Source of the DNA: Fidelibacterota bacterium
GTDB lineage: Bacteria > Fidelibacterota > Marinisomatia > SCGC-AAA003-L08 > JACNLC01
Direction: 5' to 3'
Length of the DNA stretch: 64,000 bases
Assembly (NCBI GenBank): GCA_014381725.1
Contig: JACNLC010000050.1
Span: forward strand, 36,030-100,029
This document shows, in pieces, positions 28,686 to 39,433 of this stretch; position 1 is the stretch's first letter; every line of letters starts with the position of its first letter. The notes beneath the pieces were generated by a model. That model was given only the letters and a program-made list of their open reading frames with translations. It was not told the origin of the DNA and did no database searches. Both the position numbers and the translations under genes were made by a program.

Positions 28686-29060
28686 ATGAAAAATTATCTA
28701 ATAATCATTAGTTTATTGATACTTATCGGTTGCGGTAAAACGGATAATGAATTGGCAATGGAAAGAGGAATTCAATTTTATGAGTGGAACCTCTTTGATA
28801 AAGCTATCAAAGAATTTAGTTACATAGTTTACCAGCTTCAAGAGGACAAACATCAACTTGATATAAATGAACGAGACCTCCTTGCGCGAGCACACCATAA
28901 TTTGGCTGTTTCTTATGCAAAAAAAGAGTGGTATGATGTAGCTGAATCCGAAGCAAAAATAGCATTTCAGCTCAACCCAACTGATGATAATAGGAAAATT
29001 CTAAAAGCAATTCAAGGGAAACAAAAAAAACCTGAAAAAGAAAAAGTTCCCAAACCTTGA
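28686..29060 (+). CDS. Small TPR-like lipoprotein
   Basis: 'MKNYLIIISLLILIGCG' lipobox; helical repeat region. Confidence 0.75.
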   Translation: MKNYLIIISLLILIGCGKTDNELAMERGIQFYEWNLFDKAIKEFSYIVYQLQEDKHQLDINERDLLARAHHNLAVSYAKKEWYDVAESEAKIAFQLNPTDDNRKILKAIQGKQKKPEKEKVPKP

Positions 29061-29199
29061 ACTGTTGTCGAAAGATAATAAATCATACATAAATTTCTGT
29101 TTTTTATTTCGTTCCCTTCACAATAATTTACCAGCTGGAATTTAAGTAAAAATAGCGTGAATTCTTGATAATCTTATCTAGTTAATAATTGGCGATAAC

Positions 29200-29706
29200 A
29201 TGAAAAAAATAAAAAAATTGCATTTACATTCTATGATTGTTCACATACCCTGTGTAACAATTCCACTGACTGCAATCTTTCACATACTCTTTGTATCTGG
29301 AGGGAAACACTTGTATTTTACAATGTCTAATTTTCTATTAGCAATATCGATTGTTACTGTAGTAATTAGCATCATCACAGGAGTTATTGAAAGAGCACAC
29401 AAACATGCAAATTGGTTTCCGTCGTTCAAGAGAAAATTTATTATTTCTATTATTCTTCTGGTCAGCCTGTTATCAGTTTCTGGAAATATTTTTGTTTGTT
29501 CATATCCAAGTAGTTCTGCTTTTAACTGCATTTCTATTGGACTGATTCAACCTGTTTTGGTGATTTGGATAATGATAATTGGAATAATTTCTAGCCAAGG
29601 AAGATTTGGCGGTAGTTTATCGTATGCAAAGGATATCGAAAACACCTCAGATTTTGATATTAAAGAATTAACTGTAAACAAAATTAAGGAAAACGAAAAT
29701 GATTGA
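29200..29706 (+). CDS. DUF2231-like membrane protein
   Basis: 168 aa; 'LHLHSMIVHIPCVTIPLTAIFHIL', four predicted TM segments. Confidence 0.65.
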   Translation: MKKIKKLHLHSMIVHIPCVTIPLTAIFHILFVSGGKHLYFTMSNFLLAISIVTVVISIITGVIERAHKHANWFPSFKRKFIISIILLVSLLSVSGNIFVCSYPSSSAFNCISIGLIQPVLVIWIMIIGIISSQGRFGGSLSYAKDIENTSDFDIKELTVNKIKENEND

Positions 29707-30832
29707 TTTTAATCTATCCGAAGAGCATAAACAACTTCAAGAGAAAGCAAGAAAATTCGCTAAAGAAGTAGTATCACCAGCAGCAGCAGAACATGATCGT
29801 TCAGGTGAATTTCCTTACGAAATTGCTAAAATGGCTTGGAAAGAAGGACTTCTGAATTCTCATGTTGAGGAAAAATTTGGTGGCCCAGAAAGAGGAAGTT
29901 TAGCTACTTGTATTATTGCAGAAGAAATTTCTGCTGCTTGTAGCGGAATTGGGATTGCTCTCGATGCAAATGCACTTGCTCAAGGTCCATTAATTGTTGC
30001 TGGCAACGAAGACCAAAAGAAAAGATTTTTGCAACCTATGACGGAAAAGGCAATGTTTGCATCGTATGCAGTTACAGAGCCAGATGCAGGTTCTGATGTT
30101 TCTCGTTTATCTACCACTGCAACTCGTATTGACGATAAAACTTATGCAATAAACGGATTGAAATGGTGGATAACAGGGGGTGGAGTTGCAAGCTGGTATT
30201 TTGTTTTAGCAAAAGCAGAAGGCGGTGCTTCGGGTTTCATAGTTCCTGCAGATTCTCCAGGAATTGTTCGAGGACCAAAAGAAGAAAATCTTGGTCAGCA
30301 CGCATCAAATACTGTTCGAGTTGCATTTGAAGATGTTCGTGTACCTATAGAAAATCTGATTGGCAAAGAGGGTGATGGATTCAGAATTGCGATGAAGACA
30401 TTCGATTATTCTCGCCCATTAGTAGCTGCTGCAGCTGTAGGAGTAGCACGAACTGCGTTAGAACTTGCAACGAATTATGCAAAACGACGAAAATGTTTCG
30501 ACAAAAAAATCATAAAGTATCAAGGTGTAAGTTTTAAACTGGCTGATATGGCAACGCATGTAGAAACTGCACGGTTACTTACTTGGAAATCTGCTTGGTT
30601 GTACGATCAAGGATTATCCAACACCAAGGAATCAGCAATGGCAAAAGCTTATGCTGCAGATTATTGTATGAAAGCTACAATAGATGCTGTTCAGGTAATG
30701 GGCGGTTATGGATATACAATGGAAGTTCCAATGGAAAAATTGATGCGCGATGCAAAAATATTTCAAATTTATGAAGGGACTAGTGAAATCCAAAGAACAA
30801 TTATTGTTTCCAGTTTACTAAGGGGAAGATAA
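29699..30832 (+). CDS. Acyl-CoA dehydrogenase
   Basis: 'YAVTEPDAGSDVSRLSTTATR', 'AVQVMGGYGYTMEVPMEKLMRDAKIFQIYEGTSEIQR'. Confidence 0.95.
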   Translation: MIDFNLSEEHKQLQEKARKFAKEVVSPAAAEHDRSGEFPYEIAKMAWKEGLLNSHVEEKFGGPERGSLATCIIAEEISAACSGIGIALDANALAQGPLIVAGNEDQKKRFLQPMTEKAMFASYAVTEPDAGSDVSRLSTTATRIDDKTYAINGLKWWITGGGVASWYFVLAKAEGGASGFIVPADSPGIVRGPKEENLGQHASNTVRVAFEDVRVPIENLIGKEGDGFRIAMKTFDYSRPLVAAAAVGVARTALELATNYAKRRKCFDKKIIKYQGVSFKLADMATHVETARLLTWKSAWLYDQGLSNTKESAMAKAYAADYCMKATIDAVQVMGGYGYTMEVPMEKLMRDAKIFQIYEGTSEIQRTIIVSSLLRGR

Positions 30833-31455
30833 TGAGAAAATCCAAAATCAAATATCGACAGAATAAATTTATCTGTCCAATTTGTCACTTGGAACTTTCA
30901 ATGCACGATGTTGACAAAAACGGTATTGTTGTTTGTCCTGTATGTGGCGCTGTCATAGAAGTTGTTGATGTTTTTGGACACAAAATTCCTATTATCCATG
31001 ATGTTGAAATTAAGAGACCACAGCCATTATACCGGCTACACACAATGGCAACGCATATTTCTATTGGATTATTACCGTTAGCTATTTTTGCTCAAATTAT
31101 TTCATTTTTTCTAAACTGGTTCAAAGGCGGAATTTATACATCTTCTGCAATCGAATTTGAACAAATTGGATTTATTCTACTAACTATTACCTTTTTAGGT
31201 GGATTAATTACATTTGCAACAGGCTGGACAGATTGGAAACGAAAATATCGAGGTAGAAAATACCAAATTATTACAAAAAAAATTAGATTATCGGTGATTA
31301 TGTTTATTCTACTAGGATTTGCATTAGTGTTGAGAAATTTCTCCGGACCATTATCTGGTTTAGAAAATTGTTTGTATTTTTGTGTACAACTCATTTCAAT
31401 TAGTTTGATGGCCTTTATGGGTCATTTAGGTGGATTTTTAGTTTTCGGGAAATAG
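30832..31455 (+). CDS. Rubredoxin-like zinc-ribbon/DUF2231-like membrane protein
   Basis: N-terminal 'CPICHLELSMHDVDKNGIVVCPVCGAVIEV' CxxC pairs, then TM helices. Confidence 0.65.
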   Translation: MRKSKIKYRQNKFICPICHLELSMHDVDKNGIVVCPVCGAVIEVVDVFGHKIPIIHDVEIKRPQPLYRLHTMATHISIGLLPLAIFAQIISFFLNWFKGGIYTSSAIEFEQIGFILLTITFLGGLITFATGWTDWKRKYRGRKYQIITKKIRLSVIMFILLGFALVLRNFSGPLSGLENCLYFCVQLISISLMAFMGHLGGFLVFGK

Positions 31456-31481
31456 ATTGTCTGTACATATACGCAATATCG

Positions 31482-31510
31482 AACAAGGGACTAGTTCCCT
31501 TGTTTTGTTT
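31482..31510 (+). terminator. Rho-independent terminator
   Basis: aacaagggactagttcccttgttttgttt. Confidence 0.8.
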
Positions 31511-31559
31511 AAAATAAATTTCTTTGCAGGACTTTAGTATAATATAGGTAATTTATAAT

Positions 31560-32660
31560 ATGGCATTACAGTGTGGAATTATAGGATTACCAAATGTTGG
31601 GAAATCAACAATCTTCAATGCACTAACTGGCTCCAGTGTTCCTGCTGAGAATTATCCATTCTGTACAATTGATCCAAACATTGGAGTAGTAGAGGTCCCC
31701 GATGACAGATTAAATCATCTTGCTAATATATTCAATTCGCCTTCAGTTGTTCATGCACATGTAGAATTTGTTGATATTGCCGGTTTGGTTAAGGGTGCTA
31801 GCAAGGGCGAAGGATTAGGGAATCAGTTTCTTTCTCATATTAAAAATGTAGATACAATTCTGCATATTGTTAGGTGTTTTGAAAATCCGAATGTAACACA
31901 CACAGAATCTAGTATTGACCCAATTCGAGACATAAATATTATCGAAACTGAATTGTTGATCAAGGATTTGGAAACCATCGAAAAACGCATTGAAAAATTA
32001 GAGAAAACTGCACGAATTGGCGATAAAGAGTCTAAAACTGAACTTGAAATATTAAATAAAATTCTTCCAAAAATTAACGATGGAATTTTAGCTAGGAATA
32101 TTGAGCTAGAGTCTAACGAGTATCTTGTTATAAATAATTTGCAACTTCTAACTGACAAACCAATAATTTATATCGCCAATGTTGATGAAAACGAAATTGC
32201 ATCATCAAACCGCGGAGAACTTCCTAAATCTGTTGTAAAGTATGCTAAAGATGAAAATAATTTAGCAATCCGTTTATGCGGGGAATTAGAAATGGAAATA
32301 TCAGAAATGGAACCTGATGATAAACAACTATTTTTGGAAGAATACGGTTTAACTCAATCGGGAATAGATAAATTAATTCAGTCCACATATCAGTTGTTAA
32401 ATCTCGAAACATTCTTCACGCATAACGAAAAAGAGCTTAGAGCTTGGACAATATCCAAGGGCTCAACAGCTCCACATGCAGCTGGCAAAATTCATACAGA
32501 TTTTGAACACGGATTCATAAAAGCGGATGTTTATCAATTTAATGATCTTAAGCAATTTGAATCTGAACATTCTCTGCGAGAACATGGCAAAATTAGACAA
32601 GAAGGTAAAAATTATATTGTCAAAGATGGAGATATTATCTTCTTTAAATTTAATGTATAG
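31560..32660 (+). CDS. ychF: Redox-regulated ATPase YchF
   Basis: 'CGIIGLPNVGKSTIFNALT', 'PFCTIDPNIGVVEVPDDRL', 'TAPHAAGKIHTDFEHGFIKADV'. Confidence 0.97.
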   Translation: MALQCGIIGLPNVGKSTIFNALTGSSVPAENYPFCTIDPNIGVVEVPDDRLNHLANIFNSPSVVHAHVEFVDIAGLVKGASKGEGLGNQFLSHIKNVDTILHIVRCFENPNVTHTESSIDPIRDINIIETELLIKDLETIEKRIEKLEKTARIGDKESKTELEILNKILPKINDGILARNIELESNEYLVINNLQLLTDKPIIYIANVDENEIASSNRGELPKSVVKYAKDENNLAIRLCGELEMEISEMEPDDKQLFLEEYGLTQSGIDKLIQSTYQLLNLETFFTHNEKELRAWTISKGSTAPHAAGKIHTDFEHGFIKADVYQFNDLKQFESEHSLREHGKIRQEGKNYIVKDGDIIFFKFNV

Positions 32661-32673
32661 ATTAAGGGCATTT

Positions 32674-33006
32674 ATGAAAACATTTATAATTAATAGTGAA
32701 TTTATGGGAATAGGAGATGATAAGCTTGGAGCAAAATTAACTATTTCATTTTTCAGAAAACTTGGGTTGTTAAACCAACAACCTGACTTTATCCTTTTAT
32801 ATAATTCAGGCGTAAAATTAATGAGTAAAGATTCACCCATTTTAAACGAATTGCAAATACTGTTTAATAATGGTGTTGAAATCCTTGGTTGCGGAACTTG
32901 TATAACTTCTTACAAATTGGATGAAAAAATTAATGTTGGGCAAATCAGTACAATGCACGATATTGTGTCTGTTATGACGAAATCCGATTCAGTGATTACA
33001 ATTTAG
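32674..33006 (+). CDS. DsrE/YedF-like sulfurtransferase-type protein
   Basis: 'MKTFIINSEFMGIGDDKLGAKLTISFFRKL…NNGVEILGCGTCITSYKLDEKINVGQISTM'. Confidence 0.8.
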   Translation: MKTFIINSEFMGIGDDKLGAKLTISFFRKLGLLNQQPDFILLYNSGVKLMSKDSPILNELQILFNNGVEILGCGTCITSYKLDEKINVGQISTMHDIVSVMTKSDSVITI

Positions 33007-33080
33007 GTGATTTAGTAGTTAGGGTTTGAAAGTTAGAAAATGACTAATGTTCTTAATTTAACAAGTATTATAAAAGACAA

Positions 33081-33980
33081 ATGATATCTATAATAACTGA
33101 TAACAGATATTTGTTACACGATTCAGGTGTTGGACATCCAGAGCGACCGGAACGAATAACTGCGTGTAATGATGCCTTGAAAACATCGGATATTTTGGAC
33201 AAATTGCAATGGTTAAGCCCTCGTGTTGCAGAAATTTCGGATATTCTTAGAGCACACACCACCAAACATATCCAACAAATTAAAGAAGTTTGTGAAACAG
33301 GTGGAGGTTATCTTGATCCAGATACACACGCCGGATATGAAAGTTATGAAATAGCGTTGCTTAGTGCTGGTGCTTGGTTAGATGGAGTTGATGAGGTTCT
33401 CTCTGGAAAATCAGCAGTCGTAATTTCTAGACCACCCGGGCACCATGCCGAAAACGATAATGCAATGGGATTTTGTCTTTTTAACAACTGCGCAATTGCA
33501 TCACTTTATACTGTTGAAGAAAAAAATATTGAACGAATTGCAATTTTTGATTGGGATGCTCACCATGGGAATGGGGTTCAACATATTCTGGAAGGTGACG
33601 AAAGATTTTTATATTGTTCTATGCACCAATCTCCACATTATCCTGGAACGGGAAGAGCTTGTGAAACTGGAAAATATAATAATGTTCTAAATATTCCTTT
33701 GTCAGCTAATACAGGAAGTAACGAATATTTATCCCAATTTCATAATGAAGTAATGCCATTTATTCGCAATTTTGAACCACAACTATTAATCGTTAGTGCT
33801 GGATTTGACGCACACGAAAAAGATCCATTATGTGGATTGAATTTACAATCAAGAGATTTTGGAGAAATGACAAAAGCTCTCATTGAGATAAATCCGCAAA
33901 TACTATTCGGACTTGAAGGTGGTTATGATTTATCTGCTTTAGGGGAATGTGTAGTTGAAGTTTGTAGAAATTTGATTTAA
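33081..33980 (+). CDS. Histone deacetylase family protein
   Basis: 'SGVGHPERPERI', 'RPPGHHAENDNAMGFCLFNNCAIA', 'FDWDAHHGNGVQ', 'SAGFDAHEKDPL'. Confidence 0.95.
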   Translation: MISIITDNRYLLHDSGVGHPERPERITACNDALKTSDILDKLQWLSPRVAEISDILRAHTTKHIQQIKEVCETGGGYLDPDTHAGYESYEIALLSAGAWLDGVDEVLSGKSAVVISRPPGHHAENDNAMGFCLFNNCAIASLYTVEEKNIERIAIFDWDAHHGNGVQHILEGDERFLYCSMHQSPHYPGTGRACETGKYNNVLNIPLSANTGSNEYLSQFHNEVMPFIRNFEPQLLIVSAGFDAHEKDPLCGLNLQSRDFGEMTKALIEINPQILFGLEGGYDLSALGECVVEVCRNLI

Positions 33981-34007
33981 TAAGGTGTTTGTTAGGGTTT
34001 TTAATAA

Positions 34008-37004
34008 TCAAATCCCAGTTGATTCATCCTCGTCCATCTGTTCAATCTTATTAGGTTGAGGTTTTATGATTACTCCATTTCCCGTTTGTCCGTCAATTTT
34101 AACTTGAAGTGGGTAGTCTAAACGGATATGTTTTAAGAACTCAGTTTCTTGTTCAACAGGCTGTTCTTTCAGCCAATCCCAATCAAGAAAATCATCCGGA
34201 TTTTTTCTATTTATTGTAAAATAACCAATTCGTAAACTTGTTACATTTTGGAAAAAATGGCTACCAAATGATGGGTCAATATTGAAATCTTCCAATCCAA
34301 TTTCTACTATTACTTTTGCACTTGAAATCTGTTTCCACAGAACCGGAATACCCAGCCAAGGATCAGCAGTACCCCAACGCCCTGGACCAACCAAAATGTA
34401 CTGATTATCTAATCCTAACATTTGATTAAACACACTAATTTGATCAGCAATTTTCTGAGTATTCGATTCATCAAATACCTCAGGTTTTACGAAAATAATA
34501 TTCTTGAGATTATCTATAATTCCATTGCCCAAGGTAACACAACTTTTAGCTACAATATTTTGTTTATCTGTTAGTGTAGTTTTACCATCTTTTAAATGAC
34601 TTTCAATGACCATTGGTCGAATTTGCACTAAACAAAATTCTGGTTTTTTATTTTTATCTTCAAAAATATTTACTGCAAACTCAATTTCTACTGGACACCC
34701 AAGCGCAACCTTGCTAATATCGAGAAGCTCATTTATAATATCTGATAGTGGAAAAGATTCCCATTTTAAAATGGGGGCAAAAGTAACTACTCGAGTCCCT
34801 TGATATGAAAGTGAATCTCTTATAATTCCATCTTGTGCACAAACAACACTTGCAGCATATTTTAGTGTTTTATCCGCTTCTGCTGTTGCTAATGAATACT
34901 TTTGTAAATTTTCCATTTCTCCATTTCGTAGAGGATTTGTATCGCAAGATAACTCTAAAGCATAAAAACTATTTTGAGAATTGTTGATTGTAGATTTTAC
35001 AGAATAAAATTGTGGAAGCAAGGAAGGATATTTTGGAGAAAATCGTAGTGCTTTTTCTCCTTCAACAATTGTTCTTCCAAGCCCAAGCGCTATAAATGCA
35101 ACACCTTCTTCTCGTTCCATATAAGAAACAGGATAGTAATTGTAGTTTTGCGCAACTCCGCTAAATGTCGGATAAAATCTATTTTCGTGCTTCTGTCCAA
35201 CCAACTCTTGAATAATTATTCCCATTTTTTCTTCTTCCAACCTTTGGATGGAAGTTTTCATCATAGATTTCGTGTCCTGTGAAAATGTAGATGCATAAAT
35301 TCTCTTTACAGATTCACAGAGTTGACTCAATCGTTCTTTATTGTCCTTTGTACAATTAGGTAACATAAATGTAGAATACATTCCAGCTAGTGGTTGATAT
35401 TGAGAATCTTCCAACAAACTTGACGACCGAACAGCCAACGGATGGTGAACTTCCGATAAGTATTTTTTTAGAGATTGAACTAATTTTCTTGTCAAGCGAG
35501 ATTTTAGAAATAATTCAATAATCTGTTGATCGTCATCAATGTTCATTGATTTGTCCCAAAGATCGTTAGTATCCATAAATTTATCAAATTCTTCTGTGCC
35601 AATAACAATAACTCTCGGGATTCTAATGTTGACTTCTGGAAAATTTTCTGATATTTTAGAGTTTTCGATCATCTTATTTGCAAACGCTAAACCACGGGCT
35701 TTTCCACCCAAAGATCCTTTTGATATTCTTGCAAAATTTACTTCTAAGCCGTAAGTATCCTCATAAAATTCTACTATCCGTCCTTTTTGTTGTTTAGACA
35801 GAGTTTGAGATAAAGATTTTGTTAGAAAATCTCTCATTAATCTGATATTTTCAAAATCCTCAACTTGCATTGGACCGATTACAGAAGCCAAATTAAAGTG
35901 TCCGTGTGCAGCAAGCCAATTTGAAAAATGATTACTTGAAGCGTGATATATTAATGATGCTTCCGAAACAGCTTTTAATTCCCTAATTAAAGCAGTTAGA
36001 TTAGAAGCTTTTGCCACGATTTCTTGTGTTTCTGGAGTTCTAAAAACAAAATCACCAAATCCAAAATTATTAACAATAAAAGCTCTAAGATTTTGGAGCA
36101 AAGTAGTTGACTCTTTATGTAAAAAATGAGAGCGTACTTCTTTAGCTCTAATTGCATGTTTTTTTTCTGTGGATTGTAACATAATAGGCATTGATGGATC
36201 TAGCCTTCTAACCCACCTAACGAAATCTACCCCTGCATTTGAATCTTTTTCATTTTCTCGTACAAATTCAACATCTGATATAATTCCAAGCATATTAGAG
36301 CGATAGCGTTTATACAATTTTTCTGCTTCTTCATAAGACCTAGCAAGTAAAATTTTTGGTCTCGTGCGCATATATAAAAGTTTTTGAGCATTATCTAAAC
36401 TTTTACTTGTTAAATTTTGTGTGTGGAATAAAATTTCTTTGTAGATTAGTGGAAGCATAACGGAATAATGTCTCGGAGAATCTTCAATCAACAAAATCGT
36501 ACGAACATTCCCTTTTCTGACATCCCTACGAACATTTTGCCGGTCTTCAAAGAGTTTAATAATTGCAGGCAAAACACTGGCATTGCCAGACCAAACAAAA
36601 GGTGTATCAATTGAAGATTTTGGAATAATTTCTGGTAATTGTTTCAGTTCTGAATCATCAAACACCAACAATATAATTGGCATTGAAGAATACTGCTCTT
36701 TAACTCGAGAACCAAATGTTAGTGGATCCATATCAGAAATACGAAGCATTACAATTACAAGGTCAAATTTACGATTTTCGAGCATTTCCATAGCCCGAGT
36801 AGCTGTTGATGCTTGCGAAACCCGTGGAGCATAACTTAGATTCATTCCAACATACTCATAAAGGATTTGCTCTGTTAATCGTCCATCTTCTTCTAGGATG
36901 AACGCATCATACTGGCTAGCAACCAATAAAATCTCATGGATGCGATGCATCATTAAATCTTGAAATGAGCCTTGATGAAATCCTTGTTTATCTCTTAATG
37001 CCAT
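34008..37004 (-). CDS. Receiver-like domains fused to a PEP synthase/PPDK ATP-grasp (nucleotide-binding) domain
   Basis: 998 aa; REC-like 'RTILLIEDSPRHYSVM'; PPDK_N-like 'GGKARGLAFANKMI', 'PLAVRSSSLLEDSQYQPLAGMYSTF', 'VQIRPM'. Confidence 0.8.
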   Translation of the reverse strand: MALRDKQGFHQGSFQDLMMHRIHEILLVASQYDAFILEEDGRLTEQILYEYVGMNLSYAPRVSQASTATRAMEMLENRKFDLVIVMLRISDMDPLTFGSRVKEQYSSMPIILLVFDDSELKQLPEIIPKSSIDTPFVWSGNASVLPAIIKLFEDRQNVRRDVRKGNVRTILLIEDSPRHYSVMLPLIYKEILFHTQNLTSKSLDNAQKLLYMRTRPKILLARSYEEAEKLYKRYRSNMLGIISDVEFVRENEKDSNAGVDFVRWVRRLDPSMPIMLQSTEKKHAIRAKEVRSHFLHKESTTLLQNLRAFIVNNFGFGDFVFRTPETQEIVAKASNLTALIRELKAVSEASLIYHASSNHFSNWLAAHGHFNLASVIGPMQVEDFENIRLMRDFLTKSLSQTLSKQQKGRIVEFYEDTYGLEVNFARISKGSLGGKARGLAFANKMIENSKISENFPEVNIRIPRVIVIGTEEFDKFMDTNDLWDKSMNIDDDQQIIELFLKSRLTRKLVQSLKKYLSEVHHPLAVRSSSLLEDSQYQPLAGMYSTFMLPNCTKDNKERLSQLCESVKRIYASTFSQDTKSMMKTSIQRLEEEKMGIIIQELVGQKHENRFYPTFSGVAQNYNYYPVSYMEREEGVAFIALGLGRTIVEGEKALRFSPKYPSLLPQFYSVKSTINNSQNSFYALELSCDTNPLRNGEMENLQKYSLATAEADKTLKYAASVVCAQDGIIRDSLSYQGTRVVTFAPILKWESFPLSDIINELLDISKVALGCPVEIEFAVNIFEDKNKKPEFCLVQIRPMVIESHLKDGKTTLTDKQNIVAKSCVTLGNGIIDNLKNIIFVKPEVFDESNTQKIADQISVFNQMLGLDNQYILVGPGRWGTADPWLGIPVLWKQISSAKVIVEIGLEDFNIDPSFGSHFFQNVTSLRIGYFTINRKNPDDFLDWDWLKEQPVEQETEFLKHIRLDYPLQVKIDGQTGNGVIIKPQPNKIEQMDEDESTGI

Positions 37005-37071
37005 AAGCTAAAAATAAATGTCTTTGAAAGCTAAATCCAATCCATTAGTTGAATTGAAAAAGTATAATTAC

Positions 37072-37101
37072 AAAAAAAGGGCTCCGTTGGAGCCCTTTTT
37101 G
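37072..37101 (-). terminator. Rho-independent terminator
   Basis: aaaaaaagggctccgttggagccctttttg; 3' of the 37124-38008 minus-strand gene. Confidence 0.85.
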
Positions 37102-37123
37102 TAATCTATTGTTTGTTAAAAGA

Positions 37124-38008
37124 TTACCAAGTATAAGTGATATTAAATGCAGTTGCACCAAGTGCTTCAAATCCAACAACTTTTTGTACAGGGTTTGTGA
37201 ATAAGTCTGTTCCAATATTCATATCTAGTAAGAAACCACCGTAATTGAACCCTAATCCAAATGCTGCGTCAACATCATAACCTACTGAATTGATTAAATC
37301 ATAACCTTTAGTAAAACCAGCACGAAGTGTAGCCCAATCATTCATTGCTGTTTCAACACCAAATGTCATATTGTAGTCACCATAACCATCACCAGCATTG
37401 CCATACTCAAATCCCATTGCGAAGATACCTTTAGTGTTTTCAGCAATATCAATTCCAGTAAAGAAATCTTGTGTAAATATATATTCTGCATCTACACCCT
37501 CAGCTTCTGGCATCACATAATTGAAAGTTGTGATATAGTTTTCAAACAACCAGAAATTAAAAGCATTTCTCCAGTTGAAAGTAAAGGCAGATTCATCATT
37601 ATCCATGCTGTAAAATAGTCCTGTTTCTCCACCCATGAATTCCATACCAAAACCGAAGTCAAATTCATTGTATGCATCTGCCTCTGTCCCAACCTCAGTG
37701 TTTTCTGGTGTCATATTTAAGCCAAACATTGCACCGTAAGTGCCGTTACCCCAATAGAGATTTACTAGGTCATTTGCTTCTCCGCCTGAAAATCCCCATT
37801 TCGTTTCATCGCCCCAGATAACACCAAAGTCTGCGCCATCTGTTTGTGCTATGTTCCAGTTGTTGATTGTGTGTGGGAATAATGCAATATTTAGGTCATC
37901 ATCTGCCCAAAAACCAGCATTACCACCAAGTGCTTCTATTCTTTGCTCGCTTGCAAATAAAACTGCACCAAACGCTAACAACATTACTATCATTTTAACT
38001 ATCTTCAT
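37124..38008 (-). CDS. Exported protein, probable outer membrane beta-barrel
   Basis: Signal peptide; alternating aromatic/Gly strands; C-terminal 'FNITYTW'. Confidence 0.7.
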   Translation of the reverse strand: MKIVKMIVMLLAFGAVLFASEQRIEALGGNAGFWADDDLNIALFPHTINNWNIAQTDGADFGVIWGDETKWGFSGGEANDLVNLYWGNGTYGAMFGLNMTPENTEVGTEADAYNEFDFGFGMEFMGGETGLFYSMDNDESAFTFNWRNAFNFWLFENYITTFNYVMPEAEGVDAEYIFTQDFFTGIDIAENTKGIFAMGFEYGNAGDGYGDYNMTFGVETAMNDWATLRAGFTKGYDLINSVGYDVDAAFGLGFNYGGFLLDMNIGTDLFTNPVQKVVGFEALGATAFNITYTW

Positions 38009-38129
38009 CTAACTTACTCCTTTTGTTTGTTATTTGTTATCAATCCATATCTTTCGATATCCGATTGATGGTTATTAAATTTTACCCCATAAGTCCGAGC
38101 AACCTCGGACTTACGAGGATTTTTCGTAC

Positions 38130-38345
38130 TTATTGCTTTTTATACCAAGCAACAACCAACACTAATGCCACTAACCCTGCTAATCCAGATTGCCCAAATT
38201 CGCCCATTAATTTACCAATACCGGCAATTACTCCAAAGTAGTCGTCAAATAAAATACCAATTACTACTCCGAGAATAATAATACCCTTTAAAAAATCGGT
38301 AATAGTGGCTATCCAATCAGAAACTGTGGATAATACCTTTTTCAT
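38130..38345 (-). CDS. Small membrane protein (paralog pair member 1)
   Basis: 71 aa; two TM segments; same layout as the 72-aa neighbour; upstream 'aggaggt' RBS. Confidence 0.65.
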   Translation of the reverse strand: MKKVLSTVSDWIATITDFLKGIIILGVVIGILFDDYFGVIAGIGKLMGEFGQSGLAGLVALVLVVAWYKKQ

Positions 38346-38378
38346 TGTGTACCTCCTAACATAGTGTTGTTGTGATCT

Positions 38379-38597
38379 TTATTTATCAAGAAATGAAACG
38401 AAGATCAACAAAGCAACTAATCCAACCAAGCCAGCACCAAGGAATGCATTAATTAAAGAAATAATTCCTGCAATTGGTGTAAATCCTGTTGTGAACAGAA
38501 TGTTGGCAAACACAAAAAATACCACCAGCCCTTTAATCAAAGCGACTATGCCACTGATGATATCGTTTATTTGAGTTGTTATGTTTTTAAATGCCAT
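38379..38597 (-). CDS. Small membrane protein (paralog pair member 2)
   Basis: 72 aa; '…GLVGLVALLIFVSFLDK' parallels '…GLAGLVALVLVVAWYKKQ'. Confidence 0.65.
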   Translation of the reverse strand: MAFKNITTQINDIISGIVALIKGLVVFFVFANILFTTGFTPIAGIISLINAFLGAGLVGLVALLIFVSFLDK

Positions 38598-38941
38598 GTT
38601 TTTACTCCTTACTTTATTGTGGTTTATTCTAAAACTAGCCCTCTATGGCTAGCCACTAGAAATTTATGTAATTAGAAAAACTCCGCTTACTCGTCTATAT
38701 TTAAATGAAAATTATAAGATGCGTGATGCCCTTTTGGCGTCAGCCCAGAAAAGTTGTTGATATGTTTAAAGTAAATAATAAATTATCCCTGTTTTAACTT
38801 GGACTAAGTTTCGGACTAATTGATAATATCAGGCAAGAAATTTATTTAAAGTAATACTTTAACACTATATATTGTGGTATGAGTTGAAAATATACCTATA
38901 TATTCTACAATATCTAGTATTGTTGTTTTTTTAAATTACTA

Positions 38942-39415
38942 TTAATCCTTGCTTTTATCAGAATTTATCGGATATTTGCGTGTTTCTTTGATGTTTGACA
39001 TAATCATCATTGTTTCCACATGTTGTAACCCAGGTAATTTACTAAGTTTATGGAGGAGAAAATCTTCATAAGCTTTCATGTTTTCAGCAGTAACCCTAAG
39101 TATAAAATCTGCTCTACCAGTTATATAAGAGCATTCAATTATCTCAGGTACAGATTGAATAGCATCTATAAATTCAGTAATTGCATCGTGCTTGTGTCGC
39201 GAAAGAGTAACCACCACGAAAGTTTCTACACCAATTCCAATCTTTTCAGTATCCAGTTTAGCGTAGTACCCTTTAATAATTCCTTGTTTTTCGAGTTTTT
39301 TCACTCTCTCTAAACACGGAGCGGGGGATAACCCTACTCTTTTCGCTAATTCCGCATTTGTAATACGGCCATTTTCTTGTAATTCGATTAATATTTTTTT
39401 GTCTGTTTTATCCAT
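38942..39415 (-). CDS. Lrp/AsnC family transcriptional regulator
   Basis: 'MDKTDKKILIELQENGRITNAELAKRVGLSPAPCLERVKKLEKQGIIKGY'. Confidence 0.95.
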   Translation of the reverse strand: MDKTDKKILIELQENGRITNAELAKRVGLSPAPCLERVKKLEKQGIIKGYYAKLDTEKIGIGVETFVVVTLSRHKHDAITEFIDAIQSVPEIIECSYITGRADFILRVTAENMKAYEDFLLHKLSKLPGLQHVETMMIMSNIKETRKYPINSDKSKD

Positions 39416-39433
39416 AATTAGTTTTTAGCTTGG

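Noticed and set aside
32463-32840. 125-aa minus-strand ORF across the ychF/YedF-like junction
   Set aside because: Antisense to two supported genes, no motif.
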